64,000 bases of DNA, taken from positions 69,889 through 133,888 of the forward strand of contig JBAXWB010000008.1 in NCBI GenBank assembly GCA_037128595.1, read 5' to 3'. Shown here piece after piece: positions 44,271-54,899 of this stretch. Positions within the stretch are counted from its first letter, which is position 1. Each line of letters opens with the position of its first letter. A program made the position numbers and the translations under genes. This DNA comes from a bacterium. GTDB taxonomy: Bacteria; Verrucomicrobiota; Kiritimatiellia; CAIKKV01; CAITUY01. Under the pieces are notes generated by a model, which saw nothing but the letters and a program-made list of their open reading frames with translations, was not told the origin of the DNA and did not search any database.

Positions 44271-45857
44271 CTACTCCGCTGCAGGAACAAACATCGCCAT
44301 ATCCACGTCCAGGCCGGCTTGTCGCAACTCCTCGACAAATGTGGGAATGACCCCGGTGGCGGTGTAAACCCCTTCAATCAACCCCGCATCAGTAATCCCC
44401 GTGCGCCTGAACGTGAAAATCTCCTGTAAGCGGATCTCCCCGTCATACATCGAGGCCACCTCGGCAATGGAGGTCACTTTGCGGGTTCCATCAGAAAACC
44501 GGGAGATCTGGACAATCAGGCTGACCGCTGAAAAAATCAGCTCCCGAATGGCTTTCAGGGGCAGATCCATGCCGGCATAAAGCACCAGGTTTTCCAAACG
44601 CCGGATGGCATCGACAGGGGAATTGGCATGAACGGTCGTCAGCGAGCCATCATGCCCGGTATTCATGGCCTGCAACATATCCAGCGCCTCGCCGCCACGA
44701 CACTCCCCCACCACGATCCGGTTGGGCCGCATCCGTAATGAGTTTTTGACTAGATCGCGGATGGTGACATCTCCTTTTCCTTCAATATTCGGCGGCCGCG
44801 TCTCCAGCCGCACCACATGATCCTGCGGCAGGCGCAATTCGGCGGAGTCTTCGATGGTCACAATGCGGGCCCCATCAGGAATGAAGGCCGCCATGATGTT
44901 GAGCAGGGTGGTCTTCCCGGATCCCGTCCCCCCCGAGATCACTGTATTCTTGGCCGCCAACACCGCCACACGCAAAAAGGACGCCATCGGCTGAGTCAGG
45001 CTCCCATACCCGACCAGGTCATCAATCACAATTCGTTTTTTAGGGAATTTCCGGATGGTAATCGTCGGACTATCCAGCGCGAGTGGCGGAATAATGGCAT
45101 TCACACGGGAGCCGTCCTGCAGCCGCGCATCAACCATGGGACTGCTTTCGTCAATTCTGCGCCCGATGGGCCCGACAATCCGTTCAATCGCCGTAAGAAT
45201 CTCGTTCTTGCTCAAAAACATCTTGGCCGACTTCTCGAGGCGCCCCTTCCGCTCGATATAGATTTTCTGGGGCCCATTAACCATGATTTCTGTCACGTCA
45301 GGATCTGCCAGCAAATCCTCGAGTGGCCCCAGTCCAAGCGCAGCATCCAGCACCGCTTTTTTCAATTCATTGCGATCATACCCCGGAGGAATCTCTTTTT
45401 CGGAGGCTTTGATCAGACGATCCAGCACCTCGCCCGCACGCTGGCGTAATGAGGTGTCCGCCATTTGCGATAAGGTCAGTTTTTTAAGGTTGAGCTCGGC
45501 AATGAGTTGCCCGTGGAGCAGGCGCCTGAACTCTTCCGCGCTCGCCTCGGCCTTTTCCTGAAAAACCTTTGCATTTTCGGAAAAAACAAACCGGTATTTC
45601 CCAATGAAGAATTCATCGCCGGGCGCCAGAACATTCTGGATAATCCGCTTATCCTTCAGCGTGGTTCCATTGGTACTGCCAAGATCCTGCAACCAGAAAA
45701 CTTTTCCCCGAACCACGATCTGAGCGTGCTTATAGGAGGCATTTTTGTCACGCAGAATGACGTCGCACTCGGTCGAACGCCCTATCAGTACCCGCTCCCC
45801 GGAAATGTCAACCTGTTCGCCGTTGTATTCTCCACCTGATATTACTACAACCGCCAT
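44271..45857 (-). CDS. CpaF/TadA-type secretion ATPase with N-terminal FHA domain
   Basis: 528 residues. Residues 1-95 are an FHA domain: [43 protein letters not shown]. Then the usual CpaF order: helical segment, N-terminal GSPII_E-like part ([18 protein letters not shown]), Walker [14 protein letters not shown], Asp box ([11 protein letters not shown]), Walker B-like [21 protein letters not shown], and a His box TTVHANSP. It drives Flp pilus assembly. The FHA fusion would let phosphothreonine partners bind the motor directly. It is followed by tadB after 6 nt. Confidence 0.94.
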   Translation of the reverse strand: MAVVVISGGEYNGEQVDISGERVLIGRSTECDVILRDKNASYKHAQIVVRGKVFWLQDLGSTNGTTLKDKRIIQNVLAPGDEFFIGKYRFVFSENAKVFQEKAEASAEEFRRLLHGQLIAELNLKKLTLSQMADTSLRQRAGEVLDRLIKASEKEIPPGYDRNELKKAVLDAALGLGPLEDLLADPDVTEIMVNGPQKIYIERKGRLEKSAKMFLSKNEILTAIERIVGPIGRRIDESSPMVDARLQDGSRVNAIIPPLALDSPTITIRKFPKKRIVIDDLVGYGSLTQPMASFLRVAVLAAKNTVISGGTGSGKTTLLNIMAAFIPDGARIVTIEDSAELRLPQDHVVRLETRPPNIEGKGDVTIRDLVKNSLRMRPNRIVVGECRGGEALDMLQAMNTGHDGSLTTVHANSPVDAIRRLENLVLYAGMDLPLKAIRELIFSAVSLIVQISRFSDGTRKVTSIAEVASMYDGEIRLQEIFTFRRTGITDAGLIEGVYTATGVIPTFVEELRQAGLDVDMAMFVPAAE

Positions 45858-45881
45858 GTGTACCTGATTTCAATAACCGCC

Positions 45882-47252
45882 TCAAGGCGCTGCTTTTTCT
45901 TTAAGAAGGTGCTCCCGCTCCTGGCTGAACGCAGGCGAATTGTCGGTCTGAGGGAAGACCGGCTTGGGAGAAATCAGGACAATCAGCTCCCGGCTTTCGT
46001 TCGACTTCTGCTTGTTGCTGAAGAACATACTCAGCAGGGGAATATCACCGAGAAGCGGTGTTTTTTCCTTGAACTGGGTGGCCAACGACTGAACCAGGCC
46101 TGACAGCATGATGCTTTCCCCGACCTTGCACATCGCCACGCTCTTAGTGTCAAACTTCTCCAACGAGAACGTCCCCTGCGGCTTGGCGCTGGGCACACTC
46201 ACCTCAATGGTCACCTCGTTCATGATCCGGTCACGCCCCTGCAACGTCGGCTTCACTTTCAGGATAATCCCGTATTCGATTTTCTCCAGACTGCCGGCAT
46301 TGATTCCCGACACGGCAAAGTAGGTCGCCCCGCCCGAATGGAAGGTCCCCTCGCCCCCGCTCTTGGTGCTCAGATGCGGTTGCGCCAGTATCTTGGCACT
46401 GCCGGCCCCCACCAAGGCATTAATCCTGGCCGACAGATTCGCGTTCACGCTGAAGCTGTTGACTGTTGGCTTCTCGGTCCCGCCCTGCAGGTCAAACTTC
46501 GCACCCACGCTGGCGTTCTTCAGCACGTTAAATCCAATATCACTGGCAGAGGCCTTGTCCAACTGCACAAAATGAACGTCGGTTTCAATCATCACGTCCT
46601 GCACGCGTAGTAAATTCTTAACCACCGGAACGCGGAGCCTGGCCATTTCCCCGGCGCGTGCCAGATCTGCCTCACTATAGACAACCCCTTCCAGTATAGC
46701 CGTGTCTTCTGAAACCCTTACTTTGACGGTATCGCAACCGATGTCGCGAATGATGGCTTCTTCCACAAATTTGCTCATCTCAGTACGATCCAGTCTAGCC
46801 ATGTTCAGGATCACGCCCGAATAGGCCTCGCCGACCTTCATGACCCGGTCGTAATCCGACTTGGTCAGGACGCTCCCTTTCAGGACAATCTTGCTTCCCA
46901 CCTCCTTAACCTCAAGCCCCTCAACGTCCGAAAGCAGTTCCTTGATCTGCCCCAGCATATCCTGAAGGTCACTTGTAACCTTGACTCGGTATGACAGATC
47001 CGCACCCTGCAAGCGCTCCACACGAACCTCGGATGAACCCTCCATCAAGCCCTGAACCAGAACTGAACGCCCGTCGCCATCAGGCCGCGCATCCACTACC
47101 GCCGGGTTGGCAACGCTTATCCTCCTGACACCCTCTGCCACGGCAATCCGGCTGGAGGCCCCCTTGACCACAATTACATCCTCGGCATAAACCGGAACGG
47201 CTAAAGCCGCGCCAAACCCTATGCACCACAACAAAGCACTAGCTGTCTTCAT
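45882..47252 (-). CDS. CpaC/RcpA-type secretin of the Tad pilus
   Basis: 456 residues. A signal peptide (ALLWCIGFGAALAVPVYA) is followed by the pilus/BON-type N-terminal domains: VVKGASSRIAVAEGVRRISVANP, then two ring-building repeats. The secretin pore follows, with VGAGSAKILAQPHLSTKSGGEGTFHSGG and ending in FSNKQKSNESRELIVLISP, the typical closing strand. It forms the outer-membrane gate for the pilus fibre. It lies 24 nt after cpaB and 24 nt before the FHA-CpaF gene. Confidence 0.93.
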   Translation of the reverse strand: MKTASALLWCIGFGAALAVPVYAEDVIVVKGASSRIAVAEGVRRISVANPAVVDARPDGDGRSVLVQGLMEGSSEVRVERLQGADLSYRVKVTSDLQDMLGQIKELLSDVEGLEVKEVGSKIVLKGSVLTKSDYDRVMKVGEAYSGVILNMARLDRTEMSKFVEEAIIRDIGCDTVKVRVSEDTAILEGVVYSEADLARAGEMARLRVPVVKNLLRVQDVMIETDVHFVQLDKASASDIGFNVLKNASVGAKFDLQGGTEKPTVNSFSVNANLSARINALVGAGSAKILAQPHLSTKSGGEGTFHSGGATYFAVSGINAGSLEKIEYGIILKVKPTLQGRDRIMNEVTIEVSVPSAKPQGTFSLEKFDTKSVAMCKVGESIMLSGLVQSLATQFKEKTPLLGDIPLLSMFFSNKQKSNESRELIVLISPKPVFPQTDNSPAFSQEREHLLKEKAAP

Positions 47253-47276
47253 ATGATTGATCCCCTGTGTTCAGAC

Positions 47277-48116
47277 TTAATTCAACACCGGTACCGGCAC
47301 CGTTTTCGACCCCTTCTGCACCTCAATGATCCGCATGGCCCGCTTTCCGTCCAAATCACCCACAATCGTATCGATGGCCTCAAACGTAATCCGCGGCAAT
47401 TCAGCCCTGGCTTTGATATCCTGTGCCCCGTCCCGGCGCAAGACGGCGCCCAACTCACCGTGTGCGGAGGCGAACATTAGCAATTGGGCCTCCTGCAACG
47501 TCAGCGAGAGGGTAACATCCCCACCGCCTGACCCTCCCGCAGCTCGCCCCGCGCCAAATGAATCCCCTAAAGCCAACACGGTCACATTCTGCAGCAAGAC
47601 CACATTCACCATATCAGAACCCTGTCGCCAGGTTGCCGTCGAGTTGGGGATTGACTGAGCCGGCTTCGGCATCGCAAATGAGCCAATGATATCAATATGG
47701 TCATTGGGCTGGATCAAGCCGCTTTTAATGCCTTTTGAGATCGATACCGTAAACGCCCCCTCCCCTGCGGGGATGGCACTCGACAAGCCGGACTTATCCT
47801 CGCTGACCAGATCAGACCAGAGCACGATCTGACCCGCCTTGACCGGAACGCGCAGCTTACGCCCGATAATCTGCTTCAACTCCGCACTCCCCTTGATCGC
47901 TTGAGCGGGGATAAATTGCTCGGGGACCTCTTTAGGCACAAACATTTCCATGGTCAATTCAACGCCAGGCGCAATTTTCACTTTAGCCGATACTACCGGC
48001 ATCCCCTTCAGCTTATCCTGAGTCGTCTGCTCCACACGCTTCACGTAGGAATGGACGGAAAAGATCGCCAACACACCGATAATAATAGCAATGACAATAG
48101 GAGTTCGATTTTTCAT
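47277..48116 (-). CDS. cpaB: CpaB/RcpC pilus assembly protein
   Basis: 279 residues from the ATG at 48116, which gives a membrane anchor start (KNRTPIVIAIIIGVLAIFSV). An in-frame start at 48176 would add 20 residues without signal character. The SAF domain follows (VSAKVKIAPGVELTMEMFVPKEVP, IIGRKLRVPVKAGQIVLWSDL), then the RcpC domain (AFTVSISKGIKSGLIQPNDHIDIIG and a C-terminal beta part). CpaB stabilises the secretin channel. First gene of the Tad operon proper. Confidence 0.9.
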   Translation of the reverse strand: MKNRTPIVIAIIIGVLAIFSVHSYVKRVEQTTQDKLKGMPVVSAKVKIAPGVELTMEMFVPKEVPEQFIPAQAIKGSAELKQIIGRKLRVPVKAGQIVLWSDLVSEDKSGLSSAIPAGEGAFTVSISKGIKSGLIQPNDHIDIIGSFAMPKPAQSIPNSTATWRQGSDMVNVVLLQNVTVLALGDSFGAGRAAGGSGGGDVTLSLTLQEAQLLMFASAHGELGAVLRRDGAQDIKARAELPRITFEAIDTIVGDLDGKRAMRIIEVQKGSKTVPVPVLN

Positions 48117-48214
48117 GGCAGCTTTTTCCTGAATAACAATGTCGCAGGCATGATCCCGCGCTGAACTATATGACAACTACAGGTATGAGAAACGCCCGAT
48201 CCTGGAAAAGTGAA

Positions 48215-48469
48215 TTATTCTTGTCCTTTGGCCGCGTCTTTATCAAACGAGTTCATGCTGTCCACTTTTGCCGCCTCATCTGACATATCTTTGGCAGTCG
48301 AGTCTTCAGGGGCGACCTTTCCTGACAATGCACTACCCTCACGCGAGAATACGTTTTTAATCTGCTTCCCGAAGAGACCGGCAATTAAAAGACATCCGAT
48401 CGCAATCACTGCGATGATGATGATGTATTCCGTCATTCCTTGACCTGACTTCGCTGTCTTTGTCTTCAT
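48215..48469 (-). CDS. flp: Flp-type major pilin candidate
   Basis: 84 residues from the ATG at 48469, with AGGAGGG 10 nt upstream. SGQGMTEYIIIIAVIAIGCLLIAGLF is a classic Flp prepilin: Gly cleavage site, Glu at +5, Tyr at +6, one hydrophobic helix. The mature tail is charged and Ser/Asp/Lys-rich. It lies 98 nt before cpaB. Being first, with a strong ribosome binding site, it is the best candidate for the main pilus subunit; a separate promoter is expected in the AT-rich 105 bp upstream. Confidence 0.85.
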   Translation of the reverse strand: MKTKTAKSGQGMTEYIIIIAVIAIGCLLIAGLFGKQIKNVFSREGSALSGKVAPEDSTAKDMSDEAAKVDSMNSFDKDAAKGQE

Positions 48470-48573
48470 ACGCAACAATCCCTCCTGTTGAATTTATAAC
48501 CTTGTCAGTAATAGTAAATGCTTGTTAGATGATGACAAGTTTATTTTTCGAACTAACGAGGGAGAGCTCCTTT

Positions 48574-49605
48574 ATGACGACTTCACAGGAAGATGCCAGC
48601 AATACCCCGCAACCCCAACCTGACTCCGCCTCGTCCAAGTCAAAAGCCAAACCCTCTTATCTCTATTTGTTCTTCGCACCGGTCCAAGAATACTTGATGG
48701 ACGATGAAGTGTCGGAAATCCTGATCAACGGCCCCCGGCAAATCTATGTTGAGCGCAAAGGGAAACTCACGCCGACGGCCGCCGCGTTCATCAATGAACA
48801 GGCGCTGGAAGCGGCAGTGATGAATGTGGCCCGTAGTGTTGGGCGATTTTTCAACGCCGAAAACCCTCAACTGGACGCCCGTCTACCTGATGGATCACGA
48901 CTCCACGCGGTCATGCCCCCGCTCTCCCGCTCCGGCACGATGGTGGCGATCCGTAAATTCCGCCGCGAAAAGCTGACGCTCCAGCAATTAATCGATTTCG
49001 GCAGCGTCACCCCTGAAGGGGCACAGCTGCTTGATAAAATAGTAAAATCAGGAAAGAACATCATCGTCTCCGGCGCCACATCGTCAGGCAAAACCTCCGT
49101 CCTGAATGTGCTCAGCGCGTTAATTCCCGACAACCAGCGCATCCTCGTGCTGGAAGATGCCAGCGAACTTCAGCTTCAGCAAACGCATGTCGGGTGTTTT
49201 GAAACCAGGAAACCGGATGAGCACGGCAAAGGAGAGATCACGATCAGGGATTTACTCCGCTCGGTTCTGCGGCTTCGCCCTGACCGGATTATTGTGGGAG
49301 AAATCCGGGGCGGTGAGGCCCTCGATATGCTCCAGGCCATGAACACCGGACATGACGGCTGTATGTCAACCATCCACGCCAACAGCGCCAAAGACAGTTT
49401 ATCGAGGCTCGAAACCTGCTCCCTGTTGAGCGGGGTTGAAATCCCGCTCGCGGTCATCCGCGAGCAGGTCGCTTCGGCCATCAATATTGTCGTCCAAACC
49501 GCTCGGCTGCCAAATGGCTCACGCAAGATCACCGGCATCACCGAGGTGCTTGGACTCGAAAACGGGCACTATAAGCTCAACGATATTTATTCGTTAAGCC
49601 ACTGA
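48574..49605 (+). CDS. Second CpaF/TadA-type secretion ATPase, divergent from the pilin gene
   Basis: 343 residues without FHA domain, started at the ATG with GAGGGAG about 8 nt upstream. It has the GSPII_E core: DDEVSEILINGPRQIYVE, LPDGSRLHAVMPP, Walker A SGATSSGKTSVLN (a looser form), Asp box LVLEDASELQLQQ, Walker B-like [21 protein letters not shown] and His box STIHANSA. It is clearly a homologue of the FHA-CpaF at 44271, but shorter and on the other strand. It may work on the same pilus (for example retraction) or on a separate system. Convergent with icd (7 nt apart). Confidence 0.93.
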   Translation: MTTSQEDASNTPQPQPDSASSKSKAKPSYLYLFFAPVQEYLMDDEVSEILINGPRQIYVERKGKLTPTAAAFINEQALEAAVMNVARSVGRFFNAENPQLDARLPDGSRLHAVMPPLSRSGTMVAIRKFRREKLTLQQLIDFGSVTPEGAQLLDKIVKSGKNIIVSGATSSGKTSVLNVLSALIPDNQRILVLEDASELQLQQTHVGCFETRKPDEHGKGEITIRDLLRSVLRLRPDRIIVGEIRGGEALDMLQAMNTGHDGCMSTIHANSAKDSLSRLETCSLLSGVEIPLAVIREQVASAINIVVQTARLPNGSRKITGITEVLGLENGHYKLNDIYSLSH

Positions 49606-49612
49606 CCGCACC

Positions 49613-50872
<1,260 letters not shown>

Positions 50873-50907
50873 GTATATCTTCCCTCGTTATGTTGAAACC
50901 TTCTTGA

Positions 50908-52851
50908 TTACTTCGCGCTTTTCGTGAAATTCAATAAACCACCCGCCAGAATGATGGCCCGTTGCCGGGCCGTCAGAATCAGTTTAGCCGCCACGTCGCA
51001 GCCCCGGGTGACATTACGCAGCACGATACGCTCACTCCCGCCCTGCACTGCCATCCGCATCCCGGCGACGACCAGTTCATCCCCCTGGGTGATAGCTTCA
51101 TAATCCGCCGGATTCTCGAACAACAGCGGAAGTATCCCGAAGTTGATCAGATTAGCGGAGTGAATACGCTCAATGGATTTTGCCAGAACGGCTTTGACCC
51201 CCAGATACATGGGGCACAGGGCGGCATGCTCCCGACTGGACCCCTGGCCATAGGACTCCCCTCCGACCACGATGTTGTGCTTACCGGCATCCCGCAGGGC
51301 CGCCGCACGCTTCGGGAACGAGGGATCGTTCGGCTCGAATACATACTCGGAATAGGCGGGCACATTCGACCGGTATTTCAACCTTGCCCCCGCCGGCATG
51401 ATGTGGTCCGTGGTGATCTTGTCGCCCACCTTCAGCGTGGCCACTCCCTTCAGCGATTCGGGTAGCGGCACATTCCGGGGCGGTTCACCAATGTTCGGAC
51501 CGCGCACAATCACAACGGAGGCCGGATCGTTCGACGGGGGGAGCAGCATTGAGTCATCCACTTTGTAGGCCTTGGGCATCTTGACTTTGGGATATTTAAT
51601 ATCCATCACCGAGGCCGGATCAACAATCTTCCCCTGCAAGATTGCCAGTGCGGCCACCGGTGGACTGACCAGGTATACGCCCGCCGACTTCGTGCCGGAC
51701 CGGCCCTCAAAGTTCCGGTTATTGGTGCGCAATGAAACAGAATGGGTCTTGGGCGACTGGGAGTTGCCTATACAGAAACCACAGGCATTTTCGAACAGCC
51801 GGACCCCCGCGGCCAGCAGGGTACTCATCCCCCCATCATCCGCAATCATCTCCAACACCTGCTTGGAGCCCGGGGCAATGCCGGCGGTCACATCCGGATG
51901 CACCCGTCGCCCGCTCAGGATTTTTGCCACCGTCTTCAAATCCATATAGGAGGAGTTGGTGCAGGAACCAATCAACACCTGGTCCACTTTCGTTCCGGCG
52001 ATCGAGGCGACGGTCACAATATTATCCGGGGAGTGGGGGGCGGCAGCCAACGCCTCCAGCTTCGACAAGTTGATCGTCACCTCTTTATCATACATGGCAT
52101 CTGGATCCGCAACCACTTCCCGCCAGACATCGCCCCTCGCTTGCGCCTGCAAAAAGGCTTTCGTCACCTCATCGCTCGGAAAAACCGAGGTGGTGGCGCC
52201 GGATTCGGCACCCATGTTGGTGATGGTGGCGCGCTCAGGGACTGAAAGATGTTTCAAGCCCGGTCCGCCATATTCGAAAATACACCCCACATTTCCCCTG
52301 GTCGTGAACAGTTGCAGCACTTTTAAAATGACATCTTTCGCCGTGACCCACGGCCGGAGCTTGCCGGTCAGGTTGATCTTCACGACCCGGGGAGCCGTCA
52401 GATAGAAAGGGCCGCCCCCCATGGCCACGGCCACATCGATCCCGCCAGCCCCGATGGCCAGCATTCCGACGCCGCCGCCGGTGGGCGTATGCGAGTCAGA
52501 GCCTAGCAGCGTTTTCCCCGGGGCCCCGAAGCGCTCCAGATGGACTTGGTGGCAGATTCCATTGCCCGGCTTGGAATAAATGATCCCGTATTTGGCGGCC
52601 ACACTCTGGAGATATTGGTGATCATCTGCATTTTCGAATCCCACCTGGATGGTGTTGTGGTCCACATAGCTGACCGCCAGTTCATTCCGCACACGGTCCA
52701 GGCCCATCGCTTCAAACTGAAGATAGGCCATCGTCCCCGTGGCATCCTGCGTCAGGGTCTGGTCGATCCGGATTGAAATTTCCTGTCCGGGAATCACTTC
52801 GCCGCTAACCAGATGTTCCCGCAAAATCTTCTGTACCACATTCATGCCCAT
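50908..52851 (-). CDS. Aconitate hydratase
   Basis: About 647 residues from the ATG at 52851, which has AAGGAG 7 nt upstream; an in-frame start at 52911 lacks support. Three cluster cysteines are seen: GSCTNSS, then CGFCIGN with two. Substrate motifs include LGSDSHTPTGGG, GGESYGQGSSREHAALCP and TTDHIMPAGA. The size is that of the shorter (mitochondrial or Aquifex-like) type and not of the 890-residue AcnA. It is the first gene of the citrate cycle pair with icd. Confidence 0.95.
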   Translation of the reverse strand: MGMNVVQKILREHLVSGEVIPGQEISIRIDQTLTQDATGTMAYLQFEAMGLDRVRNELAVSYVDHNTIQVGFENADDHQYLQSVAAKYGIIYSKPGNGICHQVHLERFGAPGKTLLGSDSHTPTGGGVGMLAIGAGGIDVAVAMGGGPFYLTAPRVVKINLTGKLRPWVTAKDVILKVLQLFTTRGNVGCIFEYGGPGLKHLSVPERATITNMGAESGATTSVFPSDEVTKAFLQAQARGDVWREVVADPDAMYDKEVTINLSKLEALAAAPHSPDNIVTVASIAGTKVDQVLIGSCTNSSYMDLKTVAKILSGRRVHPDVTAGIAPGSKQVLEMIADDGGMSTLLAAGVRLFENACGFCIGNSQSPKTHSVSLRTNNRNFEGRSGTKSAGVYLVSPPVAALAILQGKIVDPASVMDIKYPKVKMPKAYKVDDSMLLPPSNDPASVVIVRGPNIGEPPRNVPLPESLKGVATLKVGDKITTDHIMPAGARLKYRSNVPAYSEYVFEPNDPSFPKRAAALRDAGKHNIVVGGESYGQGSSREHAALCPMYLGVKAVLAKSIERIHSANLINFGILPLLFENPADYEAITQGDELVVAGMRMAVQGGSERIVLRNVTRGCDVAAKLILTARQRAIILAGGLLNFTKSAK

Positions 52852-52998
52852 GACCGTCTCCTTATGAAAAATTGAAGTCAAAAGGATAGGCATTACAGGC
52901 CCTGGGCGCAATCAAGAAAGGATGTGATTCGGCAGACTTGCGGAAGCGGCCGCATTTTTGGTATGTATTTAAGCCATTGAAGACGGGGAGTGTTATTT

Positions 52999-53409
52999 AT
53001 GTTTTTGGAATTTACAAATGTCGACGGTAAGCGCCATGAAGTTCATCTTGAAGGCCGGACCTCCATCACCTTCGGGCGCACACAGGAAGCGGACGTCTGC
53101 ATCCCCGAAACCCGGATTTCACGGATTCATGCTGAAATCCGGCTCTGGGATTCGGATTATGTGATCAAAGATCTTAATTCACGCAATGGCCTTTACGTCA
53201 ATGGCGCCAAAGTCATGGTGGCGGTCCTCAAGCCCGGGGATGTGATCCGCATTGGCACGCACGAGTTCACCTTTTCCAAGCCCCCGCAAAAAGGGACCCA
53301 AACCATTGTCCGCGAAGTCTCACGGGAAATTGAAGAGGGCAACAAAGGGTATCGAACGGTGCTGCGCGAAATTGTCCAGAGCACATCGCTCCCCCGCAAA
53401 AAGCCCTGA
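52999..53409 (+). CDS. Small stand-alone FHA protein
   Basis: 136 residues from the ATG at 52999, with GGGGAG 8 nt upstream (a GTG at 52990 is also in frame). The FHA fold: SITFGRTQEADVCIPETRIS, IHAEIRL, LNSRNGLYVNG, IRIGTHEFTF. The C-terminal 40 residues are charged (TIVREVSREIEEGNKGYRTVL). It is convergent with the exopolysaccharide genes and divergent from aconitase. It may be a soluble phosphothreonine reader; a link to the kinase at 26-30 kb is inference only. Confidence 0.88.
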   Translation: MFLEFTNVDGKRHEVHLEGRTSITFGRTQEADVCIPETRISRIHAEIRLWDSDYVIKDLNSRNGLYVNGAKVMVAVLKPGDVIRIGTHEFTFSKPPQKGTQTIVREVSREIEEGNKGYRTVLREIVQSTSLPRKKP

Positions 53410-53441
53410 AGCTGACCCGCGCCGGTCTTTTCGCCGGCCGG

Positions 53442-54896
53442 CTACTTCGTCTCCCGCTCCAGACCAAAAACCACAATGCGCAGGGTGCGCAAAATGATTC
53501 GCAGATCCAGGGCCGCCGAGAAGTTCTGAAGGTAATAGAGGTCAAATTCGAGCTTGGCCCTTGCATCCTCAATGGTCGCCCCATAGGGATAGCGGATCTG
53601 AGCCCACCCGGTGAGCCCCGGAAGCAGGTTTTCTCGCTCGCGGTAAAAGGGCACGACTTTCTCAAGCCTCTCCACAATCTCCGGTCGTTCAGGCCTCGGC
53701 CCCACCAAACTCATATCGCCCTTCAGCACATTCCATAACTGAGGCAGTTCATCCAACCGGTATTTCCTTAAAGACCGGCCGGCCCAGCTGATCCGTGGAT
53801 CATTTTCGGGCGACCACACAGCCCCTTCCTCCTGCTCCGCATCCACCTTCATCGTCCGGAATTTATAGATCCTGAAGATCCGGCCAAACCGCCCCACCCG
53901 TTCCTGAAAATACAGAACCGGACTCCGGGGGGCAGACAGTTTTATAAGGAGCGCCGTAAGCAATCCAAAGTAAACGGTGATGGGGGCGGTCACAACAATC
54001 AGGAAAATATCCACCACACGCTTAACCCGCATGGCCATGGGCGAGATATGCCCCTGGCTGGCATTCATCAGCCAAAGCTCATCCACCATCGTCAGGGGCA
54101 CCTTCCCGGAATAGACCTCAGCCACATTCAAGGGTGAAAGCACCGAGACTCCCTCGAAACGCAGTCGCCTCATCTGGGGATATACCCCGGCCAATTCCTG
54201 CTCCCGCTCAACCGCGACCAACAGCACATCGCAGTCAAGTGACCGGACGGTTGCCGCCACATGTGCGGGACTGCAGTGGATCACCGGGGGGACGGGCTCC
54301 GCCCCTTCCGCTCGAGCTTCATCGCCGGGAGCAGGGCTGTCGCTCATCCTGATCCCGCCGCCCTGATCGACCTGGATCAACGCCACGACCACATGCTTGG
54401 GCCGAAGATGGAGATTTTGAACCAACCGGAGATCCGACTGTGCCCGACATCCCGTCCCCAATATGGCCACCCGGTAGATGAACGGCTCTTGCCGGAATAG
54501 ATAATGATAAATCAGCATTCTCAGCGTCAGCCACAATACCGAATAGACCAGCACGGCAATACCCAGCACGCCACGGCCAAGGGCCGCGCTCAGCCAGGCA
54601 TACGAGGTAATGCTGACGACCAGCACCGCCATGGTCATTGAAAACAGCCAGTTGATGGCCATGTTGAAGCGTGAGAGCCGAAGCTCCAGTCCATAGCTGC
54701 CCGTCAGATAATTGGAGGCCAGGACCGCCACCGTCAGATAGATCCAGCCAGAAATATAATCGTTGATATGGGTGTCCAGCGAATCAGACCCCAGACGGAG
54801 GACTACCGCAGAGAGCACCCCGGCAATCAGGCAGAAGGCATCCAGTGCCCCCAACCAGATCACCTGCTTCTGCATATAGCTGCGATGCGATGACAT
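53442..54896 (-). CDS. Polyprenyl-phosphate sugar-1-phosphate transferase (exopolysaccharide)
   Basis: 484 residues. N-terminal membrane helices (four to five; about 10-130) and a Rossmann-like middle part (VAILGTGCRAQSDL) are followed by the bacterial sugar transferase domain (about 285-484): VKRVVDIFLIVVTAPI, VLYFQERVGRFGRIFRIYKFRTMKVDAE, RKYRLDELPQLWNVLKGDMSLVGPRPERPEIV and LLPGLTGWAQI. It starts exopolysaccharide units by moving a sugar phosphate onto undecaprenyl phosphate. It is 3 nt after the tyrosine kinase gene, part of a wza-wzc-like run. The family is linked to PEP-CTERM/exosortase biofilm loci. Confidence 0.93.
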   Translation of the reverse strand: MSSHRSYMQKQVIWLGALDAFCLIAGVLSAVVLRLGSDSLDTHINDYISGWIYLTVAVLASNYLTGSYGLELRLSRFNMAINWLFSMTMAVLVVSITSYAWLSAALGRGVLGIAVLVYSVLWLTLRMLIYHYLFRQEPFIYRVAILGTGCRAQSDLRLVQNLHLRPKHVVVALIQVDQGGGIRMSDSPAPGDEARAEGAEPVPPVIHCSPAHVAATVRSLDCDVLLVAVEREQELAGVYPQMRRLRFEGVSVLSPLNVAEVYSGKVPLTMVDELWLMNASQGHISPMAMRVKRVVDIFLIVVTAPITVYFGLLTALLIKLSAPRSPVLYFQERVGRFGRIFRIYKFRTMKVDAEQEEGAVWSPENDPRISWAGRSLRKYRLDELPQLWNVLKGDMSLVGPRPERPEIVERLEKVVPFYRERENLLPGLTGWAQIRYPYGATIEDARAKLEFDLYYLQNFSAALDLRIILRTLRIVVFGLERETK

Positions 54897-54899
54897 AGA

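Noticed and set aside
26292-48116. Type VI secretion cluster
   Set aside because: Kinase, phosphatase and FHA genes recall T6SS control, but no TssB/C, Hcp, ClpV or TssJ/L/M-like gene is present; the structural genes are Tad pilus genes.
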